A program made the position numbers and the translations under genes. Of a DNA stretch of 64,000 nt, positions 53,404-61,876 are shown piece after piece (position 1 is the first letter of the stretch; every line of letters starts with the position of its first letter). Source of the DNA: Streptomyces liangshanensis (GTDB lineage Bacteria; Actinomycetota; Actinomycetes; Streptomycetales; Streptomycetaceae). The notes below the pieces were generated by a model. That model did no database searches, had not been told where the DNA came from, and worked only from the letters and a program-made list of their open reading frames with translations. The stretch covers positions 7,261,501 to 7,325,500 of the forward strand of contig NZ_CP050177.1 of the NCBI RefSeq assembly GCF_011694815.1. The letters run 5' to 3'.

Positions 53404-54339
53404 ATGTCCGCTCCCACGCTGATCCGCATCGTCTCCCGCGACTCGCCCATGGCCCTCGCCCAGGTGGAACGAGTCCGTGCCGAACTGGGGCTGCTGCACC
53501 CCGGCATCGCCACCGAGGTCGTCCCGGTCAAGACCACCGGCGACAAGTGGATGGGCGATCTGTCCCAGGTCGAGGGCAAGGGGGCGTTCACCAAGGAGGT
53601 CGACGCGGCCCTGCTCGACGGGGAGGCCGACCTGGCCGTGCACTGTGTGAAGGACGTACCCGCCGACCGGCCGCTGCCCGCCGGCACCGTCTTCGCCGCC
53701 TTCCTCCGCCGGGACGACATCCGCGACGCGCTCGTCCACCCCGGCGGCCTCACGCTCGACGAGCTGCCCGCCGGCACCAGGATCGGTACGTCCTCGGTCC
53801 GCCGGATCGCCCAACTCGCCGCGTCCCACCCGGACCTGGAGTGCGTCCCGTTCCGCGGCAACGCCAACCGCCGGCTGGAGAAGCTCGCCGCGGGCGAGGC
53901 CGACGCGCTGCTCCTCGCCGCCGCGGGGCTCGGGCGCATCGGCCGTGAGGACGTCATCTCCGAGATCCTGTCGCCCGACACGATGTGTCCCCCGATCGGC
54001 GCGGGCATCCTCGCCCTCCAGTGCCGCGAGGGCGACACGGAGCTCATCGACACGGTCAGTGACCTCGGCGACCCCGACACGTACCGGGAGGCCACCGCCG
54101 AACGGATGTTCCTCCACGTCCTCCAGGGACACTGCAACAGCCCGATCGCCGGGTACGCGCGGGCCGAGCGCGGCGGCGAACTCTCGCTGCGGGCCCGGGT
54201 GTTCACCCCCGACGGCAAAACCGTCCTCAACGCCCACGAGTGGGCAGGCCGGTTGGATCCGGCGACTCTCGGCACATCCGTGGCGGTAGCACTCCTCCGG
54301 CAGGGCGCGCGCGAGCTGATCGACAGCATCGCGCACTGA
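53404..54339 (+). CDS. hemC: Porphobilinogen deaminase (hydroxymethylbilane synthase)
   Basis: This 311-residue cytosolic enzyme joins four porphobilinogens into hydroxymethylbilane for heme, siroheme and cobalamin. It has [56 protein letters not shown] and the dipyrromethane-cofactor Cys 244 in [13 protein letters not shown], so it should be active. It is not beside hemA, hemB or hemD, so it is likely a second copy separate from the main heme cluster. ATG 53404 is favoured over GTG 53395 by the leaderless spacing. A terminator hairpin follows. Confidence 0.93.
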   Translation: MSAPTLIRIVSRDSPMALAQVERVRAELGLLHPGIATEVVPVKTTGDKWMGDLSQVEGKGAFTKEVDAALLDGEADLAVHCVKDVPADRPLPAGTVFAAFLRRDDIRDALVHPGGLTLDELPAGTRIGTSSVRRIAQLAASHPDLECVPFRGNANRRLEKLAAGEADALLLAAAGLGRIGREDVISEILSPDTMCPPIGAGILALQCREGDTELIDTVSDLGDPDTYREATAERMFLHVLQGHCNSPIAGYARAERGGELSLRARVFTPDGKTVLNAHEWAGRLDPATLGTSVAVALLRQGARELIDSIAH

Positions 54340-54647
54340 CCTCCGCAGGGCCCGACGGGCGGTTCCCCACTCCGGGGAGCCGCCCAATTCGCTTGTCAGG
54401 ACGCCCGATTGATCTCTGTATGTGGCATGTAACTGACAACACAAGGTCAAATCCTCGTTTCAGATCTGTCCGAACGAGCCTCTTCGATGTCACTCTCTGG
54501 ACGGCTCACCGCGCGTAGACCGTGCGGTGGGTCCACGTGGCACAGCACACGTGTAGCTCCATCGCCAGGAAGGCGGCGGCCGACCCCCAGGCCGCCGCAC
54601 CCCCACAAGGGCCGCCGACCGGCGCGCCCGACACTCTTGGAGACTGA
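54340..54647. other. Intergenic region upstream of the M4 protease gene
   Basis: This 308-bp gap contains the hemC terminator (54357-54385), an inverted repeat TTGTCAG (54393-54399)/CTGACAA (54433-54439), and two CACGTG palindromes (54534-54539 and 54548-54553), 14 bp apart. No reading frame here is convincing. The AT-richer part, 54390-54490, probably holds the protease promoter. Confidence 0.45.
54357..54385. terminator. Hairpin terminator after hemC
   Basis: GGGCGGTTCCCC and GGGGAGCCGCCC pair over 12 bp (one G-U pair) with an ACTCC loop, 18 bp after the stop. Confidence 0.8.
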
Positions 54648-56273
54648 GTGAGACTCGTAGCTTCCACCTCCCGCAAGAACGCCGTCCGCGTCGCCGCGCT
54701 CGCCGCGTCGGCCGCGATGGTGGCCGTGGCCTTCCAGAGCGGGCCGGCCGTCGCCCAGCCCGACGCCGCCCGTGACAGCGGAGCCGTCGCCGTACCGTTC
54801 ACCGCCGCACAGCGGGTGACCGCCATCCAGTCCGCCCAGGCGGACACGACGAGCGAGGCCAAGACCCTCGGTCTCGGCGCGCAGGAGAAGCTGGTCGTCA
54901 AGGACGTCATCAAGGACGCCGACGGCACCGTCCACACCCGTTACGAGCGGACCTTCGCGGGTCTGCCCGTGCTCGGCGGCGACCTCGTCGTCCACGAGAG
55001 CCCGGCCGGCAAGCAGACCGTCACCAAGGCGACCTCGGCGAAGATAGCCGTGGCCACCACCGACGCGGCGGTCACCGCCTCCGGCGCCAAGTCGACCGCG
55101 CTCAAGGCGGCGTCGGCGGAGAAGACCGCCAAGGCCGACGCGGGCACCGCGCCCCGCAAGGTCGTCTGGGCCGCCGACGGCACGCCCGTGCTCGCCTGGG
55201 AGACCGTCGTCAAGGGCTTCCAGCCCGACGGCACCCCGAGCGAACTGCACGTCGTCACCGACGCGGCCACCGGCAAGGAACTGTTCCGCGACGAGGCCAT
55301 CGAGACCGGCACCGGCACGGGCAAGTACAACGGCACCGTCCCGCTGACGACCACCAAGAGCGGCAGCACGTACAACCTCACCGACGGTTCCCGCGGCGGC
55401 CACAAGACGTACGACCTCAACCAGAAGACGAGCGGCACCGGCACGCTCTTCACCGACGCGGACGACGTCTGGAGCGGCGGCCGCCAGACCGCCGCCGTGG
55501 ACATCGCCTACGGCGCGGCCGAGACCTGGGACTTCTACAAGAACGTCCTCGGCCGCAACGGCATCAAGAACAACGGTGTCGCGTCCTACTCCCGCGCCCA
55601 CTACGGCAACAGCTACGTGAACGCGTTCTGGGACGACAGCTGCTTCTGCATGACGTACGGCGACGGCGCGGGCAACGCGAACGCGCTCACGTCGATCGAC
55701 GTCGCCGCCCACGAGATGAGCCACGGCCTCACCGCGGCCACGGCGAAGCTGGCGTACTCGGCGGAGTCCGGCGGTCTCAACGAGGCCACCTCCGACATCT
55801 TCGGCACCGCCGTCGAGTTCTACTCCAACACCTCCACCGACCCGGGCGACTACCTCATCGGTGAGAAGATCAACATCAACGGCGACGGCACGCCGCTGCG
55901 CTACCAGGACAAGCCGAGCAAGGACGGCGCCTCCAAGGACGCCTGGTCGTCGACGCTGAAGAACCTCGACGTCCACTACTCCTCGGGCCCGGCCAACCAC
56001 TTCTTCTACCTGCTGTCCGAGGGCAGCGGCGCGAAGACGATCAACGGCGTGAGCTACAACAGCCCCACGTCCAACGGATCGACGGTCACCGGCATCGGCC
56101 GGGACAAGGCCGTCCAGATCTGGTACAAGGCGCTCACCACGTACATGACGTCGAGCACCAACTACGCGAAGGCGCGCACCGCGACGCTGAGCGCGGCCGG
56201 CGCGCTGTACGGCACCACCAGCGCCGAGTACAAGGCCGTCGGCGCCGCGTGGAGCGCCGTCAACGTCGCCTGA
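54648..56273 (+). CDS. Secreted M4 (thermolysin-like) metalloprotease
   Basis: This 541-residue preproenzyme has a signal peptide (residues 1-36, ending GPAVAQ), an FTP/PepSY-type propeptide to about residue 215 (TVHTRYERTFAGLPVLGGDL, TPVLAWETVVKG) and the M4 catalytic domain. Zinc ligands are His 355 and His 359 in HEMSH with catalytic Glu 356, and Glu 379 in GGLNEATSD; the proton-donor His is in SSGPANHFFYLL. It degrades external protein. GTG 54648 has TTGGAG upstream. The 43-nt hairpin at 56308 terminates it. Confidence 0.93.
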   Translation: MRLVASTSRKNAVRVAALAASAAMVAVAFQSGPAVAQPDAARDSGAVAVPFTAAQRVTAIQSAQADTTSEAKTLGLGAQEKLVVKDVIKDADGTVHTRYERTFAGLPVLGGDLVVHESPAGKQTVTKATSAKIAVATTDAAVTASGAKSTALKAASAEKTAKADAGTAPRKVVWAADGTPVLAWETVVKGFQPDGTPSELHVVTDAATGKELFRDEAIETGTGTGKYNGTVPLTTTKSGSTYNLTDGSRGGHKTYDLNQKTSGTGTLFTDADDVWSGGRQTAAVDIAYGAAETWDFYKNVLGRNGIKNNGVASYSRAHYGNSYVNAFWDDSCFCMTYGDGAGNANALTSIDVAAHEMSHGLTAATAKLAYSAESGGLNEATSDIFGTAVEFYSNTSTDPGDYLIGEKININGDGTPLRYQDKPSKDGASKDAWSSTLKNLDVHYSSGPANHFFYLLSEGSGAKTINGVSYNSPTSNGSTVTGIGRDKAVQIWYKALTTYMTSSTNYAKARTATLSAAGALYGTTSAEYKAVGAAWSAVNVA

Positions 56274-56307
56274 CTCCCCGTCACACCCGGCGGTAGGCGG
56301 TAACCCA

Positions 56308-56350
56308 GGGCACGGGCCCCTCGCGTTCGCGACGCGAGGGACCCGTGCCC
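56308..56350. terminator. Very strong hairpin terminator after the M4 protease gene
   Basis: Two 9-bp blocks (GGGCACGGG / CCCGTGCCC and CCCTCGCGT / ACGCGAGGG) stack with one mismatch and a TCGCG loop, the longest hairpin in the window. Confidence 0.9.
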
Positions 56351-56473
56351 GGCCGTTTCCCGCCACGGCCCGGGGGCGCCGTCCTCCGCTGCCCGGCGAG
56401 GTGCCGTGGACCGGGGGAGGCCCGGCCGCATGATGGGGGTTCCTGCCCGCGGTGGAGAGAGGAAGCCGGCTCC

Positions 56474-57898
56474 GTGTCCTCGCAGCCCCCCGACCCCCGG
56501 CGCTGGAAGGCGCTCGCCGTCTGCCTGGTCGCGGCCTTCATGACCCTGCTCGACGTCTCCATCGTCAACGTCGCGCTGCCCTCGATCCGGGAGGGGCTCG
56601 ACGCCCCCGAGTCCGATCTCCAGTGGGTCGTCTCCGGATACGCCCTGGTGTACGGCCTCTTCCTGATCCCCTCCGGCCGCCTCGGCGACGCCCGCGGCAG
56701 GCGCCCGGTGTTCATGGTGGGCCTCACCCTCTTCGTCCTCGCGTCGGCGGCCTGCGGCGCCGCGCAGTCCAGCGCCTGGCTGGTGACCGCCCGGCTGATC
56801 CAGGGAGCCGCGGGCGGCCTCGTCGCCCCCCAGGTCTCCGCCCTCATCCAGCAGATGTTCTCCGGCCGGGAACGCGGCCGGGCCTTCGGCATGTTCGGCA
56901 CCGTCGTCGGCATCTCCACCGCGGTCGGCCCCCTGCTCGGCGGGCTGATCATCCAGGCGGCCGGCGCGGACGACGGATGGCGGTGGGTGTTCTACGTCAA
57001 CCTGCCGCTCGGGGCCGTCTGCCTCCTGCTGGCCCGTCGTCTCCTGCCCGACACCCCGGCGGCCGGCCACGTCCGGATCCGCGACCTCGACCCGGTCGGC
57101 GTGCTCCTGCTCGGGTCGGGCGTGGTCGCGCTCCTCCTGCCCTTCGTGCAGTCACGGGAGTGGCACGGGAACACCAAGTGGCTCCTCGTGGTGCTCGCCG
57201 CCGCGCTGCTCACGGCCTTCGTCCGGTGGGAGGCCCGCAACAGGACGGGCGGCACCCGGCCGGTCCTGGACCTGGAACTCTTCCGGATCCATTCGTACTG
57301 GCTGGGCTGCCTGATGATCCTGTTCTACTTCGGCGGCTTCACCTCGATCTTCTTCATCACCACGCTCTTCCTCCAGAGCGGGCTGCACTACTCGGCGCTC
57401 CTCGCCGGACTGACCATCACCCCCTTCGCCCTCGGCTCCGGGGTGTCGGCGGGCATCGGCGGACGGCTCGTCGGCCGCTTCGGGCGGCGGCTGATCGTCG
57501 TCGGGCTGACCATGGTGGTGGCCGGCCTGGCCCTCACCGTCCTCGCCGTCCATCTGGTCCCCGGCCACCACGCGGGCTGGGCCATGGCGGGGCCGCTGCT
57601 GCTCGCCGGTCTCGGCAGCGGCCTGGTGATCTCACCGAACCAGACCCTCACCCTCGCCGAGGTGCCGGTCGCCGGCGCGGGCAGTGCGGGCGGCACGCTC
57701 CAGACGGGACAGCGGGTGGGCTCCTCGATCGGCATCGCCGCCATCGGCTCCGTCTTCTTCGCGGCGGTGCCCCGCGACGGCTGGGCGTCGGCGTACGACC
57801 ACGGCCTGGCCGTGTCGGTGGCGTTCGCGCTGGCGGCCCTGATCGTGGCCCTCGCCGACGTGCTGGTCGCGCGCCGGAAGCGGAAGGCCCACACCTAG
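56474..57898 (+). CDS. DHA2-family MFS multidrug exporter
   Basis: This 474-residue protein has fourteen predicted membrane segments and DHA2 motifs: LDVSIVNVALPSIREGL (motif D1), GRLGDARGRRPVF (motif A) and GTVVGISTAVGPLLGGL (motif C of antiporters). Relatives are proton-coupled exporters of drugs and antibiotics (EmrB/QacA). No TetR or MarR regulator and no membrane-fusion gene is adjacent, so the trigger and substrate are unknown. GAGGAAG lies 8 nt before GTG 56474. Confidence 0.9.
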   Translation: MSSQPPDPRRWKALAVCLVAAFMTLLDVSIVNVALPSIREGLDAPESDLQWVVSGYALVYGLFLIPSGRLGDARGRRPVFMVGLTLFVLASAACGAAQSSAWLVTARLIQGAAGGLVAPQVSALIQQMFSGRERGRAFGMFGTVVGISTAVGPLLGGLIIQAAGADDGWRWVFYVNLPLGAVCLLLARRLLPDTPAAGHVRIRDLDPVGVLLLGSGVVALLLPFVQSREWHGNTKWLLVVLAAALLTAFVRWEARNRTGGTRPVLDLELFRIHSYWLGCLMILFYFGGFTSIFFITTLFLQSGLHYSALLAGLTITPFALGSGVSAGIGGRLVGRFGRRLIVVGLTMVVAGLALTVLAVHLVPGHHAGWAMAGPLLLAGLGSGLVISPNQTLTLAEVPVAGAGSAGGTLQTGQRVGSSIGIAAIGSVFFAAVPRDGWASAYDHGLAVSVAFALAALIVALADVLVARRKRKAHT

Positions 57899-58069
57899 GG
57901 CGTGTCGTTCGGATCTCCGTGGCGTCGCGGTGTCCGGCACGCACGCCTGCCGCGTTGTCGCCGGACGCACGACGGCCGCGCCCGCCCACGGGCCGGGAAT
58001 CATCCGGTACGTGGACGGGCGCGGCCCGCGCGGAGTGCGGGACGCGTTGCTGGGCCCGGAAGAGACGGC

Positions 58070-59098
58070 CTAGGCGCGTGCGGCGGCCCCGGCCGCCTGC
58101 CGGCGGAGCGTCAGGGCCGTACCGGCGAGACCCACGGCGGCCACGGCGCACACCACCGCCACCACGGCCGCGCCCGGGAAGCTCCCCAGACTGCTCGACA
58201 GCAGGTCCATCCCGGCGACCGCCGAGACGGCCTGCGCGATCACCACCGCGAGGGCCGCGGAGGCGCTCGCCACCCAGAGGCGCACGGTGTCGCGTACCGC
58301 CAGCCAGACGGCGCTCGCCAGGCACACCACGGTGAGGGCCAGGGAAAGCACGTCGGCGACGCTGCCGGATCCCAGCCGCGTGTAGTCCGTGGGCAGGTGC
58401 AGCACCGCGCACACCACCAGCAGCGCCATGACCGGCCAGCGCAGCACCGACCGCAGCGCCGAGCCGGCAGCCGGGACGGCGGTCGTGCCGGCCCGGCGCC
58501 GCGGTCGGGCGGCCGCCGCGGGGGCGGGGGCCGGGCGGCTGAACGCCGACGCGATCCCCGCCGGGCGTACCGCCTTCGCCGGAGCGTCCTGCGCCGCCTC
58601 GGCGGCGTCGTCACCGTCCGCCGGGCCGCGCGCCTCCGCCGCCCGGTCGGCCGCCGCGGGCCTGGTGGCCTCGGCCTCGTCGCCGCCGAAGATGGTCACC
58701 AGCTCGGCCACGTCCTCGATCGGCCGGCCCACGGCCGCCGCGCGCAGCGTCGTGTCGGCCTCGTCGAACTCGTGGGGAGGCTCGTGCAGCAGGGCCACCA
58801 GCTGCATGACCTCCTCCAGGGGACGGGCCACCGCGGCGGCCCGCAGCGCCTCGTCACCGGGGCTGGGCACCTCGCCGGTCCGCCGCAGCAGACTGACCAG
58901 CGCGGCGACCTCCTCCAGCGGCCGGGCGGTCGCGGCCGTCCAGAGCAGGGTCCGTATCGGCTCCTGACCGGGCTCCAGGGACAGGCTCGTGCTGTCGGTG
59001 AGGCCGGTGAGGGCGGCGAGAGCGGCGTCGTCCGGCGTACGCGGACGGCTCTCGTCGCGGTCCTCGGTGGCGGGGTCGAGGTGGGGGTCAAGAGACAT
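58070..59098 (-). CDS. Membrane protein with three internal helical repeats
   Basis: This 342-residue protein is unrecognised. Residues 51-139 contain three diverged repeats of about 33 residues centred on ARPLEEVAALVSLL, ARPLEEVMQLVALL and GRPIEDVAELVTIF. An Ala/Pro-rich linker (about 140-220) leads to four or five membrane helices (about 225-335). The repeats look like a cytoplasmic helical hairpin array and could be a binding platform. AGAGGGAG lies 7 nt before ATG 59098. It sits downstream of, and in the same direction as, the sigma-like factor pair, with a 159-bp gap. Confidence 0.65.
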   Translation of the reverse strand: MSLDPHLDPATEDRDESRPRTPDDAALAALTGLTDSTSLSLEPGQEPIRTLLWTAATARPLEEVAALVSLLRRTGEVPSPGDEALRAAAVARPLEEVMQLVALLHEPPHEFDEADTTLRAAAVGRPIEDVAELVTIFGGDEAEATRPAAADRAAEARGPADGDDAAEAAQDAPAKAVRPAGIASAFSRPAPAPAAAARPRRRAGTTAVPAAGSALRSVLRWPVMALLVVCAVLHLPTDYTRLGSGSVADVLSLALTVVCLASAVWLAVRDTVRLWVASASAALAVVIAQAVSAVAGMDLLSSSLGSFPGAAVVAVVCAVAAVGLAGTALTLRRQAAGAAARA

Positions 59099-59257
59099 GG
59101 CGCGGCTCCCTCTGCCGAACTCCACGGGCGGGCACACACCCAGGTGGTCACCGTGCGGCCACATACGGCGCACGCTTTGTTACATGAAATGCCCCGATGT
59201 GCGGATTGCGCCATCCGGGACCGGCATACGAGGGGTTCTCGCCGCCGCGCGCATGCT

Positions 59258-60043
59258 TCAGCGCGTCCGGGCGGGTCCCGCCCCCGGCCCGTCGTCCACC
59301 CCGTCGCCCGCCCCTTTGCCCGTCCCCCCGACCGGCCACGTCACCAGCGTCGCGTCCGGCTGCGGCACCTCGCCGTAGTCCTCGTCCGCGCTGTCCACGC
59401 GCAGCCGGTTGACGACGGACTCCAGCGCGGCGGGCAGCGTGGGATGCCGGCCGCGGTGGCACTGGCCGATGAGGTCGTGGAGGACGGCCTCGGGCAGCAG
59501 CGACGACAGCGCGGCGGCCGAGGGTGACGCGCCGTCGGCGGGGGTACGGCCGGGCGCGGCGAGCCTGCGAGACTCGGCGCGCCAGTGGGCCGCGTCCCGG
59601 AACTCGGCGCGCCGCTGGTGGACGAGGAAGAGGCAGAACGCCGCCGTGCGGTTGCCGCCGCCCGCCGCGAACTGCCACCAGAACTGGGCCGCGTCCCGGT
59701 GCCCCGTCAGATGCAGCAGGGCGGCGAAGACGACGGCGCCCTGCGGGTCGATCCGGTCGTGGTCGACGAGCTGGGCCAGACAGCCCGCCGCCTCGGGGGC
59801 GTTCAGGACGAGCGCGACGGCCAGGTCCAGGTCGCGGGCGGCCTGTTCGTGCGCCGCGGCGCGGTTCCCGGGGGCCGGTGGGGCGTCGCTTCCCGGGGGC
59901 GGCGGGGCCCCCTCCGCCCGGTCCCCGGCCCGCTCGGCGATCCGCCGCAGCGCGGTGCCGGTGTCGTAGGTGTCGTACGTGTCGACGAGGACCTCGGCGC
60001 CGTCCAGCAGCACCTCGATCGGCGGGTCCTCGTAACCCTTCAC
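59258..60043 (-). CDS. Unknown 261-residue protein coupled to the sigma-like factor
   Basis: I do not recognise this protein. It begins MKGYEDPPIEVLLDGAEVLV, has a DTYDTYDTGTALRRI segment, a Pro/Ala linker (about 48-70), and a helical core (RDLDLAVALVLNAPEAAGCL, VVFAALLHLTGHRDAAQFWW, AAFCLFLVHQRRAEFRDA). No membrane helix or zinc motif is obvious. Its GTG at 60043 overlaps the sigma-factor stop (GTGA), so the two are translationally coupled, and it may modulate that factor, for example as a cytoplasmic anti-sigma-like partner. That role is inference only. Confidence 0.65.
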   Translation of the reverse strand: MKGYEDPPIEVLLDGAEVLVDTYDTYDTGTALRRIAERAGDRAEGAPPPPGSDAPPAPGNRAAAHEQAARDLDLAVALVLNAPEAAGCLAQLVDHDRIDPQGAVVFAALLHLTGHRDAAQFWWQFAAGGGNRTAAFCLFLVHQRRAEFRDAAHWRAESRRLAAPGRTPADGASPSAAALSSLLPEAVLHDLIGQCHRGRHPTLPAALESVVNRLRVDSADEDYGEVPQPDATLVTWPVGGTGKGAGDGVDDGPGAGPARTR

Positions 60044-60675
60044 CGGGCGCGTCCCAACTCCCTGGCCAGCCGCCGCCGGGCGTGCCGGACGTGCGAGCGC
60101 ACGGTCGGCACCTCGATGCCCAGGTACTCGGCCACCACCTCGTCCGCGACGCGCAGCACGTAACGCAGCACGACGACGTCGTACTGCCGCTCGGGCAGCC
60201 GCGCGATGGCGCCGTACAGGCCCATCTCGTGCTCCAGGACCGTGAACTGATCGGGCGTCCCGTGCTGGAGGAGCTTGCGGGCGGCCGCGTCGAAGGCGGC
60301 GGTGTCGACGAGGGCCGGCCCTTCGTGCGCGTCCCGCCGGCGGGCGATCTCCTCCTTCAGGACCGCCCACGCGTACTGCGCCACGGACTCCTGGAGCAGG
60401 ACGTGCGGCCAGTACGCCAGTAAGCGGGCGCACGCCGACTCGACCACCGACTCGGCGGCGGCCCGGGAACCGACCTGGGTGTGGGCGTACCGCAGCCACA
60501 GCCGGTGGTGGTGGGCGGCGAAGGCGTCGAACGTCAGGGCCAGCCGGTGCCTGGAACGGTCCGCGTGCCGGCGTACGCCGGGCTCACTCCGATCCGGTCC
60601 CGCCGGGTCGCGTGGATCCGGACGAGCCGGGTCGCGTACGACCACGCCCCGGGCCTCGCCGCTGTCACGGGCCAT
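60040..60675 (-). CDS. ECF-like sigma-70 factor with a TTA codon
   Basis: This 211-residue protein has a poorly conserved region 2 (LTFDAFAAHHHRLWLRYAHT, ESVVESACARLLAYWPHVLL) and a clear region 4 helix-turn-helix (AIARLPERQYDVVVLRYVL, VAEYLGIEVPTVRSHVRHAR). The Leu codon at 60423-60421 is TTA, so synthesis may wait for bldA leucyl-tRNA during development. The Asp/Arg/Pro-rich N-terminus (residues 8-42) is probably disordered. It is coupled to the unknown gene downstream and divergent from a SAV2177-type methyltransferase gene. Target promoters are unknown. Confidence 0.75.
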   Translation of the reverse strand: MARDSGEARGVVVRDPARPDPRDPAGPDRSEPGVRRHADRSRHRLALTFDAFAAHHHRLWLRYAHTQVGSRAAAESVVESACARLLAYWPHVLLQESVAQYAWAVLKEEIARRRDAHEGPALVDTAAFDAAARKLLQHGTPDQFTVLEHEMGLYGAIARLPERQYDVVVLRYVLRVADEVVAEYLGIEVPTVRSHVRHARRRLARELGRAR

Positions 60676-60868
60676 CAGGTGCCGCCCCTTCGGTGCCTCT
60701 CCGTCAGGAAGGGATTTCCTTCCGGGGGACAGTCAACCGGATGTCTGTGGTGGTGGTGGAGTGGTCGGGCGAAAAATATTGTCGCGGATCACCTTACGCG
60801 CAGGGGGAGTTGACGCGTCTCGTACCGTAGTTGCTCCTGGCGGGCGGACGTGGGAAGTGGGGCGTGCG

Positions 60869-61678
60869 GTGACGGACGGTGGCGCGGTGGACCTGGAGCT
60901 GGACAGGGCGCATTCAGCCCGGATGTACGACTACTACCTGGGCGGGACGACCAACTTCCCGGCCGATCGGGAGGGGGCGGCGCGCGCGATGGGCGCCTTC
61001 CCCTCGATCCTGGCGACGGCGCGGATCAACCGGCGGTTCATGCACCGCTCGGTACGCTTCCTCGCCCGGTCGGGGATGGACCAGTTCCTCGACATCGGCA
61101 CCGGTATCCCCACGTCACCCAACCTCCACGAGGTGGCGCAGGCGGAGGTCCCGCACGCCCGTGTCGTCTACACGGACAACGACCCGATCGTCCTGGCGCA
61201 CGCCCGCGCACTCCTGCACAGCCATCCGGCGGGGCGCACCGCGTACGTGCACGCGGACGTCAGGGAGCCCAAGGCGCTGCTGGCCGCCGACGAGATCCGC
61301 ACGACGCTGGACCTCACCCGGCCGGTCGCCCTGAGCCTGAACGCGCTCCTGCACTTCGTGACCGACGACCACGGCGCGCACGACCTCGTGGAGGAACTCA
61401 AGTCCGCGCTGCCCTCCGGCAGCACGCTCGCGATCGCCCATGTGACACCGGAGTTCGACCCCGAGGGGATCGCGCGCCTCACCGAGGCCTACCGCGCCTC
61501 CGGGACGCCGGGCCAGGCCCGTACCCGCGAGGAGATCACCCGATTCTTCGACGGCTGGGACCTGCTGGACCCGGGGGTCATTGCCTCCCACCGGTGGCTT
61601 CCCGACCCCGGCGACGGCCGGGACGGGGCCACGGACAAGGAGGCCGCCTGCTACGTGGGGGTGGCCCGCAAGCCCTGA
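60869..61678 (+). CDS. SAV2177-family (DUF574) SAM-dependent methyltransferase
   Basis: This 269-residue protein has the family features HSARMYDYYLGGTTNFPADR, INRRFMHRSVRFLA, QFLDIGTGIPTSPNLHEVAQ (SAM loop) and VVYTDNDPIVLAHARALL. It belongs to the large, actinobacteria-specific DUF574 group, of which Streptomyces carry many copies; substrates are unknown. GTG 60869 follows AGTGGGG. It is divergent from the TTA-containing sigma-like gene; the 193-bp spacer contains an unusually AT-rich GAAAAATATTGTC patch near 60770. Confidence 0.88.
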   Translation: MTDGGAVDLELDRAHSARMYDYYLGGTTNFPADREGAARAMGAFPSILATARINRRFMHRSVRFLARSGMDQFLDIGTGIPTSPNLHEVAQAEVPHARVVYTDNDPIVLAHARALLHSHPAGRTAYVHADVREPKALLAADEIRTTLDLTRPVALSLNALLHFVTDDHGAHDLVEELKSALPSGSTLAIAHVTPEFDPEGIARLTEAYRASGTPGQARTREEITRFFDGWDLLDPGVIASHRWLPDPGDGRDGATDKEAACYVGVARKP

Positions 61679-61876
61679 CCTGCGAGTTCGCGGTCCCGGG
61701 GCTCGACGGCAGCGGGCGACTTTGCCGCGCCGTTACCGACTCGTCTCCTCCGGTGTGAGGCGGACGTGTTCCCTTCCCGGCGCGAATACGGTACCCATGA
61801 CCCACGTGGACGAGGAGCGGCCGGTGCCCGGGGCGGGGCACCGGACGCTCCTCTGCCGCCGTGTCCGGTCGCCCGG

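Noticed and set aside
54648..58069. A natural-product or resistance cluster around the DHA2 exporter
   Set aside because: No biosynthetic genes or regulators flank the exporter; the neighbours are a protease gene and a repeat protein gene separated by strong terminators.
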